Of a DNA stretch of 64,000 bases, positions 18,728-27,445 are shown in pieces. Every line of letters starts with the position of its first letter. Position 1 is the stretch's first letter. The stretch is from CALBJU01 sp965247125 (GTDB lineage Bacteria > Bacteroidota > Rhodothermia > Rhodothermales > UBA10348), in contig CBDFGO010000002.1 of assembly GCA_965247125.1 (NCBI GenBank), forward strand, positions 1,240,001-1,304,000. The letters are read 5' to 3'. Both the position numbers and the translations under genes were made by a program. A model generated the notes under the pieces. It did not search any database and was not told where the DNA came from. It saw only the letters and a program-made list of their open reading frames with translations.

Positions 18728-20064
18728 CGAATGTCGTCACGATCTTCGTTTCTCCTTGCCTTTCGCCAGGCTGAACGACCAAAGTAGAACACGACACAAG
18801 CGCCAATCAACGCTCCGACGGTGGCCGCTTCGTTCAGTGGCATTTGCAGAAGTAGCCAGCCGACGACTCCAAAGGCCAGTATCGGTATCAGGGGCCCGAA
18901 TGGCAGTCTGAACTGGCCTTCTTTTGGCATTCCATCGCGTTGTCGAAGGCGGGGAACAGCAAGAACGACCGCCAGATCCACTAACAGCAGTGAACCGGTA
19001 GCCACAACTGCCAGATATTTGAATGTGCCACTCAATGCAAATACAGCAATGACCGCCGCAAAGAAAATTATGGCAATATGAGGCGTCTTGTACTTTGGAT
19101 GCACTTTTCCCAGTGAACGGGGCAGGTTATCGTCCAGGGCTGATGCAAAAATAATTCTGGGTCCACCCAGCAGATCGCTGCTCAGATTGCCGTAGATCGA
19201 AAGTACCACCGCCGCGATCAACATCTTTCCTCCCCAAGAGCCAAATACTTCAGTAGCAACAGCCACCAGAGGAGCGACTGTGTTATTTGCCAGTTCGGGT
19301 CCAAGCACCCCCTGGGACACCGTTTGCAGTCCCATATACAGAACAAGTATCCCGGTCAGGCCAAGAAGAAGTCCACGAGGAACGGTTTTCGAAGGGTTTT
19401 TTATTTCACCACTCGCATTCAGCGCTGATTCAGCTCCACCGAACGCATATAATAGAAGGATTGTAGCCGCGCCTATGTTCGCAACAGAAGGCCATTCTGG
19501 TATGACGAGATTCTGAAAGTCCATTGCAAACAGTCCGACCACAAGCAACAACACCAATGGAACCAGCTTGATGATCGTATTGAAAATGTACAACCGCACT
19601 CCCTGTTTGACGCCCCGGATGTTGACCACAGTCAGGAACGCAAGCAAACAGACAATGAACACTGCCCGTGGCAAGAAGTCGTTCAATAATGGAAAAACGA
19701 CGGCAAGGGCATCAACCATGACAACCGTAATGGCGGCGTCCGCCAGTGCGGAAAAGCCAAACCAGAAGAGAATTGAAGCAATAAACCCGACAAACGGGCC
19801 AAATGCTTCCTCGACATAGGCGTAGGATCCTCCACTTCGGGAAACACGGCTTCCTACTTCCGCAAAACACAGGAATACGAGCGCCACTGTTACGGAACAG
19901 ATCAGATAGGCAATGATTGCTGCTGGTCCAAGCACGGCTGCTACCAGGCCCGGCAACACGAATATGCCACCCCCGACAACCAGGTTGATGACGTTTATTC
20001 CGAGGGCTCCGGTCCCGATCTCTCGTACCAGTCCCTCTTCCTGCAAATTGTCAGTTACGGCCAT
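18724..20064 (-). CDS. APC family amino acid permease
   Basis: A 446-residue protein with about 12 hydrophobic helices. The N-terminal INLVVGGGIFVLPG matches the APC helix-1 motif (GxGIF). FLCFAEVGSRVSRSGGSYAYVEEAFG is the conserved loop, given here only as a pattern of Gly/Ser residues, and YAFGGAESALNASGEIKNP lies in the region around TM6. The family exchanges or imports amino acids and polyamines. It lies next to genes for amino-acid-type enzymes (a D-threonine-aldolase-like pseudogene and an OCD homologue), so the three probably form one leftward unit. C-terminal tail KARRNEDRDD is charged. Confidence 0.87.
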   Translation of the reverse strand: MAVTDNLQEEGLVREIGTGALGINVINLVVGGGIFVLPGLVAAVLGPAAIIAYLICSVTVALVFLCFAEVGSRVSRSGGSYAYVEEAFGPFVGFIASILFWFGFSALADAAITVVMVDALAVVFPLLNDFLPRAVFIVCLLAFLTVVNIRGVKQGVRLYIFNTIIKLVPLVLLLVVGLFAMDFQNLVIPEWPSVANIGAATILLLYAFGGAESALNASGEIKNPSKTVPRGLLLGLTGILVLYMGLQTVSQGVLGPELANNTVAPLVAVATEVFGSWGGKMLIAAVVLSIYGNLSSDLLGGPRIIFASALDDNLPRSLGKVHPKYKTPHIAIIFFAAVIAVFALSGTFKYLAVVATGSLLLVDLAVVLAVPRLRQRDGMPKEGQFRLPFGPLIPILAFGVVGWLLLQMPLNEAATVGALIGACVVFYFGRSAWRKARRNEDRDDIR

Positions 20065-20100
20065 AAATCACTCCTTGTTGGTATTATTGTCGGAAGGCAG

Positions 20101-21213
20101 TCACAACCGATCACGTGCGGTGTGCAGATAGTAGTCGACTACCTTCCCCGCCGCGTCAATCACGTGGATGCCGGGGTAGCGGATCGTCGTGGGACAAATG
20201 TGACCGGGCACCGCCAATAGATAGTCGCCTACGCGAGGTAGCTCTCCTGCGATCCGGAAAACTCCATGTTCTTCGCTCTGTCCAACAAGGCGCGCGGCGC
20301 GGTGGCCCAGCAGGAACGCTCTTTCTTCAAGGGGTAGATCAGAACACACGCCCTTCGACCCCAGGTCCGTGGTGATCGTCCCCTCGTTCGGATAGCGGTC
20401 CACGACGTGGGTCAGAATAAGCGCAGCGCAGCGAAACGGCAGATCGGGCATCGACGCACTGTACCCCGCATCCCAGTAGACGAAGGTACCAGGTGACCCG
20501 TACATGCCGTCTGTCCGGGCGTAGTAAGGAAACGTCCAGCTACCTCCGGCTACAACACACGGAACCGGCATCCCTGACGATTCAATGAGCTGTTGAAAGT
20601 CCTGAAGTGATTTGACGTTTTGCTGCGCAGCCGCTTAGCGTTCTTGAACATCACTGAGCTCATTGTGCCCATCGTACAGGTGAAAACCGGATGGCTCAAG
20701 GAATAGATGGGCGTCGATGTCGCGGTACAGAGATTCGGCTTCCGGTCCAAATCCTACTCCGGTGCGGTGCATGCCAGCATCAAGGTCCAGCATCACTCGT
20801 AGGGATTGTTTTCTGCGAGTAGCAACGGTAGCCAGAACAGCAAGGTGAAAAGGGGAGCTGACGATGGTCGCGATCCACACCTCCGGGTGTGACGAGACGA
20901 GGTCGCAAAGACGCTCGATCTTGCGCTCCTGGACCTGAGGATAGGAGAGAATTGCCTTGTCGGCTCCGGCCCGCAGCACCATTTCCAGTTCCTTCAGCGT
21001 GGCACACTTGAACCCGCGAATCCCGAGCTCGACCTGTCTGCGGGCGACCGCCCATGACTTATGCGTCTTGACGTGGGCCATCAGATTCTGGCCGCCGCCT
21101 ACCATCTCGCAAATGCTTCGGATGTTGTAGTCCATCACCTCCTGGAAGAGGAGCATGGCCGGCGTTTCCAATGCGTCCGGGTCGGCGACGCTGTAATCCT
21201 CCCAGGCTATCAT
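20101..21213 (-). pseudogene. D-threonine aldolase/D-serine dehydratase-like gene interrupted by in-frame TAA
   Basis: One continuous frame encodes about 370 residues of a fold-III PLP enzyme, broken only by a TAA at 20635-20637. The N-terminal part (192 residues) has the PLP-lysine block AHVKTHKS and the alanine-racemase-type barrel (IRGFKCATLKE, MLDLDAGMHRTG). Directly after the stop the same frame continues with AAAQQNVKSL, then VAGGSWTFPYYA. The terminal VPGHICPTT block is typical of the D-threonine aldolase metal site. No frameshift is needed. Either the gene is inactivated by a point nonsense mutation, or there is a sequence error or readthrough. It lies 10 bases after the OCD homologue. 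Confidence 0.85.
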
Positions 21214-21223
21214 CTATGCACCC

Positions 21224-22201
21224 CTAAAAGTCAATATGTTGGATTTGACCCATCTTCTGGGCCGCCTCAAAAATTGCACCCGCCGCCGTCAAGTCCTGGA
21301 TCGCGATTCCCGAGCTGTCGAAGACAGTTATCTGAGTGTCAGAAGTTCTGCCGGGTGCTTTTCCAAGCGTGACCAGGCCGATGGCACGGATGTCATCGAC
21401 TGACTGTATGACGCCTTCATTGTGACCATGCTGAAATTCGCCGATAGTGATGGACTGTTGGGGGAAGTCGGCAAACAGACTTCCACGTTTCAGAATCGTG
21501 GTGTCCAGTTCGTGCTTGCCGTAGTCATCGGCGCCCATCGCTGAAATATGCATTCCGTCCTCGACCCATTCATCCCGGACCAGGGGAGCCTCCGAGGGTG
21601 TGACAGTTACGACGATATCTGAGCCCCGCACGGCATCTTCAGCGTTGGTGAACCGAATCTCTATATCTAAGTCCTGCAACTGATTAGCAATCCAGCTGGC
21701 TCGCTTTTCGGTTCGAGTGGAAATCTTGATCAGCGAAAGCGCCCTGACTTCAGCGACTGCTCGAATTTCCTGTTCGGCCTGGTGGCCTGCGCCGATAACG
21801 CCCAGCACCTCGGCATCGGAACGAGCTAGCCAGGAGACAGCAATTGCGTTCCCTGCAGCCGTCCGGTAACCATTCAGATAGTTGGCGTTCACCAGGGCCG
21901 TCGGGAATCCTGTCTCAGGATCGAGTAGCAAGATTGTCGAACCGTGGGCAGGCAGGCCTATTTCGTAATTGCCGGCCCAGTATGTGCCGCACTTGAAACC
22001 GACCATCTCATTGTCGCGGTCAACACCTGACTTGATAGCAAAAGCTTCTCCATCATTGAGGCCGGTACCAATCACCACGTCGAACGCCCTGGCGCGATCG
22101 AGGGCAACGGCTTCGTACGCTGCGCGAACCGCATCAAAGGCGAGCCCGCGGGTTACGATTTCACGGACCGTCTCCTCGGATACTATTGCAAGTTTACCCA
22201 T
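21224..22201 (-). CDS. Ornithine cyclodeaminase/mu-crystallin family protein
   Basis: A 325-residue NAD(P)-binding protein of the OCD/mu-crystallin family (PF02423). KSGVDRDNEMVGFKCGTYW, quoted here in part, contains the substrate-site Lys. LGVIGAGHQAEQE is the Rossmann nucleotide loop, and VTVTPSEAPLV and HISAMGADDYGKHELD are typical of the second half. Members deaminate ornithine, reduce ketimines or interconvert amino and keto acids. Its gene neighbours (D-threonine-aldolase-like gene, APC permease) suggest an amino-acid or hydroxyamino-acid pathway. The exact substrate cannot be inferred. Confidence 0.86.
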   Translation of the reverse strand: MGKLAIVSEETVREIVTRGLAFDAVRAAYEAVALDRARAFDVVIGTGLNDGEAFAIKSGVDRDNEMVGFKCGTYWAGNYEIGLPAHGSTILLLDPETGFPTALVNANYLNGYRTAAGNAIAVSWLARSDAEVLGVIGAGHQAEQEIRAVAEVRALSLIKISTRTEKRASWIANQLQDLDIEIRFTNAEDAVRGSDIVVTVTPSEAPLVRDEWVEDGMHISAMGADDYGKHELDTTILKRGSLFADFPQQSITIGEFQHGHNEGVIQSVDDIRAIGLVTLGKAPGRTSDTQITVFDSSGIAIQDLTAAGAIFEAAQKMGQIQHIDF

Positions 22202-22378
22202 CGATTACGCCTTCAACCCAAATCGTCTCCAGGATCAAATAAACCACCATTTGGCATTTGAGACTGTGAATATAGCAGTTGATAGCATGTGCAAAGTGTC
22301 GAGCTGGAATAAACCGTATTTGCCTACATTGCGATTAGAACTGAAGAAGGACTGAACTCCACCACAGACCATGCCTTC

Positions 22379-23842
22379 ATGAAAGATATTTCGATTGCTG
22401 CGAGAGCCGCGGGAGCATTGCTGTTTTTTGTGTTGGCCGGTTGCTCCCAGACAATTCAGGCTCCGCCGGCCAACATCGTTTTTATTCTAGCGGATGATCT
22501 TGGTGCGAAGGATGTCGGAGCGTTCAATCCAGGTACTTTTTACGAGACGCCCAATCTTGACAACCTGGCGGCATCTGGTATGCGGTTCACCAATGCTTAC
22601 GCCGCGTCACCCGTCTGTAGTCCGACCCGGGCAAGTATCATGACAGGAAAAAATCCCGGTCGGCTTCACACGACAGATTATTTCGGTGCGCCCCAGCCGG
22701 ATACACAACGACCACGATGGTTGAGAAAGCCCTTACTTCCCGCTCGATATCTCGATGCGCTCCCGCATGAAGAAACAACTGTAGCGGAAGCGTTGCGGGA
22801 GGCAGGATATCGAACCTTTTTCGCAGGGAAGTGGCACCTCGGCCCCGAGGGATCATTCCCTGAGGATCATGGCTTCGAGATTAACAAGGGTGGAATTCAA
22901 CGCGGCGGCCCCTACGGAGGCGACCGCTATTTCTCACCCTATGGTAATTCGCGCCTGGAGGATGGACCCGCGGGGGAGCATCTTCCCGAACGCCTCGGTC
23001 GGGAAACAGCAGAGTTTATCAAGACTACTGCGGCCGAAGACATACCGTTTCTGGCATATCTGTCATTCTACTCTGTTCACACGCCGCTTATGACACGGTC
23101 GGATCTTCAGGAAAAATACGAGGCCAAAAGTGCGTCTGGGCCTGATCTCACCTGGGGCGAGGAAGGAGAACGCAAGGTGCGACTCGTTCAAAACCACGCC
23201 GTTTACGCTGGAATGGTGGAGACGATGGACAACGCCGTCGGTGTTGTACTGGAGGCACTGGAAACGGCTGGTGTTGCTGACAACACACTCGTGATATTTA
23301 TGTCAGACAACGGTGGACTGAGTACGTCGGAGGGCCATCCTACTTCAAACCTGCCCTTTCGCGCCGGAAAAGGATGGCTCTATGAGGGCGGAATCCGCGA
23401 ACCAATGATCATTCGGTGGCCGGGCGTCACTCCAGCTGGCTCAGTTTCAGACGAACCAGTCATCAGCATGGATTTCTATCCCACGATCCTGGAAGCTGCG
23501 GGCCTGGAACAGCGCCCCGAGCAGCATTTGGACGGACTGAGTCTGGCACCGGTCCTGAAGGGACGATCATTGGAACGAGACGCTTTGTTCTTCCATTATC
23601 CCCACTACGGAAATCAGGGCGGATCACCCGGATCCGCCGTTCGAATGGGGGACTACAAGCTCATTCGGTTTTTCGAGGACGGACACGAAGAGTTGTACGA
23701 TCTCTCTAACGATGTCTCCGAAAAGACAGATATCGTGAACACAGAGGAGGACAAAGCTCGGACGATGAGCTCGATGTTGTCTGAGTGGCATGTTTCGGCC
23801 GGTGTCGCGTTTCCCACCCCGAATCCAGCCGCTTCGAACTAG
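22379..23842 (+). CDS. Arylsulfatase-type sulfatase, lipoprotein
   Basis: A 487-residue sulfatase with a lipobox (FVLAGC, Cys22). Its canonical CSPTR motif carries the formylglycine precursor Cys80 and is followed by ASIMTG. FILADDLGAKD provides the first metal ligands, GKWHLG the sulfate-pocket Lys/His, and FMSDNGGLS the second metal block. It is closest in pattern to arylsulfatase A/choline-sulfatase-like members acting on sugar sulfates. The third sulfatase in the cluster, it is transcribed alone on the + strand, divergent from the OCD gene with about 177 bases between them. A repeat and the tRNA-Pro gene follow. Confidence 0.88.
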   Translation: MKDISIAARAAGALLFFVLAGCSQTIQAPPANIVFILADDLGAKDVGAFNPGTFYETPNLDNLAASGMRFTNAYAASPVCSPTRASIMTGKNPGRLHTTDYFGAPQPDTQRPRWLRKPLLPARYLDALPHEETTVAEALREAGYRTFFAGKWHLGPEGSFPEDHGFEINKGGIQRGGPYGGDRYFSPYGNSRLEDGPAGEHLPERLGRETAEFIKTTAAEDIPFLAYLSFYSVHTPLMTRSDLQEKYEAKSASGPDLTWGEEGERKVRLVQNHAVYAGMVETMDNAVGVVLEALETAGVADNTLVIFMSDNGGLSTSEGHPTSNLPFRAGKGWLYEGGIREPMIIRWPGVTPAGSVSDEPVISMDFYPTILEAAGLEQRPEQHLDGLSLAPVLKGRSLERDALFFHYPHYGNQGGSPGSAVRMGDYKLIRFFEDGHEELYDLSNDVSEKTDIVNTEEDKARTMSSMLSEWHVSAGVAFPTPNPAASN

Positions 23843-23860
23843 ACTCCGGCCAGCCGCCTC

Positions 23861-23985
23861 TTCTTCGGTCGGGAATATTGATTTCCGGCGGTTCGCTTCG
23901 CTCAGCGCCGGTAATCCCGCTACGCTAATATTCCCCTCCTCCATGGAAAAGCAAGCTTTCCCATGTCGTCGGGGTGGCGGGATTT
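23861..23985. repeat. 125-bp direct repeat, distal copy (holds tRNA-Pro 3' end)
   Basis: This segment is repeated identically at 24039-24163, offset 178 bases, with a 53-base unique spacer between. It contains a nested palindrome: GGGAATATT and AATATTCCC arms enclosing CCGGCG and CGCCGG arms. A second near-palindrome (CATGGAAAAGC and GCTTTCCCATG halves) follows. It ends with 18 bases matching the 3' end of tRNA-Pro. After that it diverges, so this copy holds only a tRNA fragment. This looks like either a tandem duplication of the tRNA downstream region or an attachment-site duplication from a lost element. Confidence 0.85.
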
Positions 23986-24038
23986 AGCTAGGGCTTAATT
24001 CCTTACCCCACCCTCAAAAAAGTGAGCGAGCTCCCTTT

Positions 24039-24163
24039 TTCTTCGGTCGGGAATATTGATTTCCGGCGGTTCGCTTCGCTCAGCGCCGGTAATCCCGCTA
24101 CGCTAATATTCCCCTCCTCCATGGAAAAGCAAGCTTTCCCATGTCGTCGGGGTGGCGGGATTT
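24039..24163. repeat. 125-bp direct repeat, tRNA-proximal copy
   Basis: Second copy of the 23861-23985 repeat. Here its right end overlaps the 3' end of the intact tRNA-Pro gene. Read on the minus strand, the near-palindrome at 24120-24143 lies just downstream of the tRNA and could act as its terminator or processing hairpin. The larger stem-loop with AATATT arms lies farther downstream. No recombinase gene is near. Confidence 0.85.
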
Positions 24164-24220
24164 GAACCCACGACCTCGTCGTCCCGAACGACGCGCGCTA
24201 CCGAGCTGCGCTACACCCCG
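24148..24220 (-). tRNA. tRNA-Pro (anticodon CGG)
   Basis: The minus strand folds as a complete cloverleaf. The 7-bp acceptor stem is CGGGGTG with CACCCCG, and the D arm lies around GCGC...GCGC. The anticodon stem is CGTCG with CGACG around loop TTCGGGA (anticodon CGG at 24184-24186). The T arm is GTGGG-TTCAAAT-CCCGC. CCA is not encoded. Anticodon CGG reads the proline codon CCG. The gene's 3' end is included in the 125-bp direct repeat that continues downstream. Confidence 0.95.
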
Positions 24221-24277
24221 ATATGTCTTCAGACGCGTCCCGGTGCAACATCCAGGCTGGACCGCCTGCCGACTAAA

Positions 24278-26167
24278 TCACACTACGCCCTCATACATCT
24301 CTTCAATGAGGTCAGAGTATTGGGCATCGATGACCTTTCGCTTAAGCTTCATGGTCGGCGTCATCATTCCGTTCTCGATGGTGAAGGGCTCGTGCACGAG
24401 GCGGAATTTCCGAATCTTCTCGTGAGCTGCAGCCTGACGCGAGTACGATTTAAACATCTGGGTGAAGACCCGTTGCACTTCCTCGGAAGCAAGTATATCA
24501 ACGAGTTTTGACGCCTCGAGCTTGTGTTCTTTCGCGTAGCCTCTGATCACCCCCTCTTCAGCTACCACCAGTGCTGTCAGAAACTCTCTTGCTTCCCCGA
24601 TCACCATAAGTTGATCGATCCAGGGCTCGTGCATAAATCCTTCTTCGATAGGCGCCGGATAAACATTCTTACCCCCGGCCGAGACGATCATGTGCTTGAT
24701 GCGGTCCGTGATGACGAGGAAGCCATTGTCGAATCGGCCGACATCGCCGGTATGGTACCACCCTTCGGGATCGAAGGCCTCTCTGGTCGCTTGCTCATTT
24801 TTCCAGTACCCTTTCATGACGTTTGGGCCCTTCGCGACAATTTCGCCCGGCTCAGTCGAGAGGTCGTTGGGGTAATCATCACCCAATAGCTGCCCGAGAT
24901 CCTCGCCTGAATTCAAGTCCTGTATTCCAATCGTGACTCCGGGAATTACATGTCCTACTGAGCCAAATCTCGGTCGTTCAAAGGGTGAAAGTGTCAACAC
25001 GGGAGACGTTTCGGTCAGACCATATCCTTCTATGATTGGAATTCCCGCGGCGAAGAAAAACTCACCGATTGCTCGGGGAAGAGCGGCAGCGCCCGATACA
25101 CCGAATTCAATTCTCCCACCCAGTTTTTCCTGTAATTTTGAGAAGACAAGCTTCTGCGCCAGCGAGTTCTTCATTTTCAGAAGTGGGCCAGCCGACTTTC
25201 CGGATGCGACGACAGAATGGTATTTGAATCCGCTTTTCTCGGCCCATTTGAAGACTTTCTTCTTGAAGTCGGACCCTTCTTCGACGGACTTGGCGACGCC
25301 ATTGTAAATCTTCTCATACAATCTCGGTACCGACAACAGGACGGTCGGCTTCACCGTCAGAATATCCTGAGTAACGGTGTCGATGCCGCGAGCATAGGAA
25401 ATGGTCATACCCGTCGATAGTGTTCCGAGATATCCTCCCAGTCGTTCAAAGGAATGGCAGAGAGGTAAGAAGGAAAGGTGGTGTCCGCCCTCTTCGAAAG
25501 GGAGTCTTGTGACCGCGGCCGTCAGGTTGGTACAAAAATTCTTATGGGTGAGCATGACCCCTTTGGGACTGCCGGTCGTACCCGATGTGTAAATCAGCGC
25601 CGAAAGATCATCCGGTTTTACGCCCGACTCGTTGGCATGGATGGCATCCTTGAATTCATCGTAGAGGCCAGCCCCACTTTCCATGACCTCGTCAAAAAGA
25701 TCGACATAGTCTGGAATCTCGTCCCGGGGCGGTACCATCGTTACGATTTTTCGAAGATTGGGACATAGATCGTATATCTGGAGCGCTTTTTTCAGCTGGA
25801 TCCCGGTAGAAACAATAAACAGGCTGGTTTCAGAATTGTGGATGATATAGGAGACCTCTTTTGACGGAAGCGTAGTATAGAGGGAGACGTTTACAGCGCC
25901 CAACATCTGGGTAGCCATGTCCGTGTACGCCCACTCGGGCCTGTTTTCCGACAATATTGCTACGCGATCTCCCGGCCGTATTCCCTGAGAATACAGGTAG
26001 CCGGCCATGGCGAACGCCCGTTCTCGAAGGCGCGACCAGCTGATGTCGACCCACTCTTTTGACGTCTTATCTACGTAACGAAGAGCGATTTTGTCTTTGC
26101 CTTCGTAGTAATCCGCAAGTCGACTGAACAATTGCGGGATCGTCTTGAAATCAACGAGAGCTGGCAT
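24278..26167 (-). CDS. Long-chain fatty acid--CoA ligase (AMP-forming)
   Basis: A 629-residue ANL-superfamily adenylate-forming enzyme. The P-loop signature LIYTSGTTGSPKGVML lies near residue 190, the GYGLTETSPV adenine motif near 375, GEIVAKGPNVMKGYW follows, and the hinge YHTGDVGRFDNGFLVITDRIK contains the conserved Asp. PIIEGYGLTE and the long-chain type spacing match FadD15/FAA1-like ligases. It activates fatty acids to acyl-CoA for beta-oxidation or lipid synthesis. It is monocistronic in this window, lying between the tRNA-Pro gene and pyrD. Confidence 0.92.
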   Translation of the reverse strand: MPALVDFKTIPQLFSRLADYYEGKDKIALRYVDKTSKEWVDISWSRLRERAFAMAGYLYSQGIRPGDRVAILSENRPEWAYTDMATQMLGAVNVSLYTTLPSKEVSYIIHNSETSLFIVSTGIQLKKALQIYDLCPNLRKIVTMVPPRDEIPDYVDLFDEVMESGAGLYDEFKDAIHANESGVKPDDLSALIYTSGTTGSPKGVMLTHKNFCTNLTAAVTRLPFEEGGHHLSFLPLCHSFERLGGYLGTLSTGMTISYARGIDTVTQDILTVKPTVLLSVPRLYEKIYNGVAKSVEEGSDFKKKVFKWAEKSGFKYHSVVASGKSAGPLLKMKNSLAQKLVFSKLQEKLGGRIEFGVSGAAALPRAIGEFFFAAGIPIIEGYGLTETSPVLTLSPFERPRFGSVGHVIPGVTIGIQDLNSGEDLGQLLGDDYPNDLSTEPGEIVAKGPNVMKGYWKNEQATREAFDPEGWYHTGDVGRFDNGFLVITDRIKHMIVSAGGKNVYPAPIEEGFMHEPWIDQLMVIGEAREFLTALVVAEEGVIRGYAKEHKLEASKLVDILASEEVQRVFTQMFKSYSRQAAAHEKIRKFRLVHEPFTIENGMMTPTMKLKRKVIDAQYSDLIEEMYEGVV

Positions 26168-26253
26168 GAGGGCTGGCCATTAATGAATAGTACGTCGGAC
26201 GGCGGGGAGACGAATGTAGCTCTTTCAGTTCCGAAAAGGCAAAAAAGGGAAAA

Positions 26254-27357
26254 TCAGTCGACATCGCTGCCAACGGCCCTTTTCATGGACGAGTGTCCTT
26301 CTTCGCGAAGCAGCTTGACCAGACCTTCCTTGATCGAACGGATGAGGCTCGGCCCCTGATAGACGAGACCCGTATAGACCTGGATGAGCGATGCTCCCGC
26401 GGTGATGTACTCGTATGCTTGCTGGGCCGAAGCGATTCCGCCGACACCGATGATAGGTACCTTCCCGTTGGTTTTTTTATACAGGTATCTAACCAATCCC
26501 GTTGCTCGATTTCGAATTGGTTGGCCGCTGAGTCCTCCGGCACCTATTTCCTTGAGCCGGGCCTCAGGAGTGATCAAATCTCTCCTATCCGAAGCCGTAT
26601 TTGTGGCGATGAATCCATTCACCCCATGCGCCAGCGATACGAGAAGGAGCTCGTCGAACAGGCTGTCAAGGACGAATCGCTCGGTATGCGGCGGAGAAAA
26701 CTTAACGAGGATTGGTACACGCCGGTCCATCTCCTCGCGCTCTTTCATTACGGCCGTCAGCAGTTTGTCTAGCGCATTGGGCTCTTCAAACGTCTTTCCT
26801 TCTGCCGTATTTGGACATGATATGTTCAGAGCGATGTAGTCTGCCCACGGGGCAAGTGTCCGAAAACTCTGACAGAAATCCTCAATGGATGCGTCGCCTT
26901 CAATTTTGGGATCATGCGTTTTGGCCAGATTGACGCCCACCGGGAAGGCAATCTGACCGGCATGACGTTGGAGGCGGGGACGGATTCTAGAAGCTCCATC
27001 ATTGTTGAGTCCCATCCGGTTGATCAGCGCCTGATCGTCAGGTAAGCGGAATAATCTAGGGCGCGGATTGCCTCTGCTCTTGTTAGCGCTGACAGATCCA
27101 ACCTCCACAAAACCACATCCCGCCTTCCGGAAGAAAGGGATCATGTTGGCGTTTTTGTCGAAGCCGGCCGCCAGGCCAATCGGATTGGCGAACGTTTTTC
27201 CGAGGATCTCCTGGTGCAAGCTCGGATGCGCGTACTCGTACATCGAATCCAGCAGAAAGGGCGTAATCCTTTGGGAGATGCGCGCTGCGCCCGTCGCCAA
27301 CAGATGCGCCGATTCCGGACTGATAGAAAAAAGAAAGGATCGCAGCTTGGAGTACAT
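26254..27357 (-). CDS. pyrD: Dihydroorotate dehydrogenase (quinone), class 2
   Basis: A class 2 enzyme of about 367 residues. The N-terminal membrane-associating helix begins MYSKLRSFLFS, followed by the FMN barrel with GLAAGFDKNANMI, GFVEVGSV, NRMGLNNDGA, NISCPNT (the catalytic-base Ser region), and GVGGIASAQQAYEYI near the phosphate site. It oxidises dihydroorotate to orotate, passing electrons to quinone in pyrimidine synthesis. I use the ATG at 27357, where class 2 homologues begin. A frame from 27456 would add 33 residues and overlap the divergent phzF-like gene. Confidence 0.93.
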   Translation of the reverse strand: MYSKLRSFLFSISPESAHLLATGAARISQRITPFLLDSMYEYAHPSLHQEILGKTFANPIGLAAGFDKNANMIPFFRKAGCGFVEVGSVSANKSRGNPRPRLFRLPDDQALINRMGLNNDGASRIRPRLQRHAGQIAFPVGVNLAKTHDPKIEGDASIEDFCQSFRTLAPWADYIALNISCPNTAEGKTFEEPNALDKLLTAVMKEREEMDRRVPILVKFSPPHTERFVLDSLFDELLLVSLAHGVNGFIATNTASDRRDLITPEARLKEIGAGGLSGQPIRNRATGLVRYLYKKTNGKVPIIGVGGIASAQQAYEYITAGASLIQVYTGLVYQGPSLIRSIKEGLVKLLREEGHSSMKRAVGSDVD

Positions 27358-27445
27358 GCGTATGCTTCGAGACCGACCACTGTAGCGTAGAATTCGCGAC
27401 AACGCAAGATACGTCAATTCATCAGCGAGCAAAGCCCCGACACGA

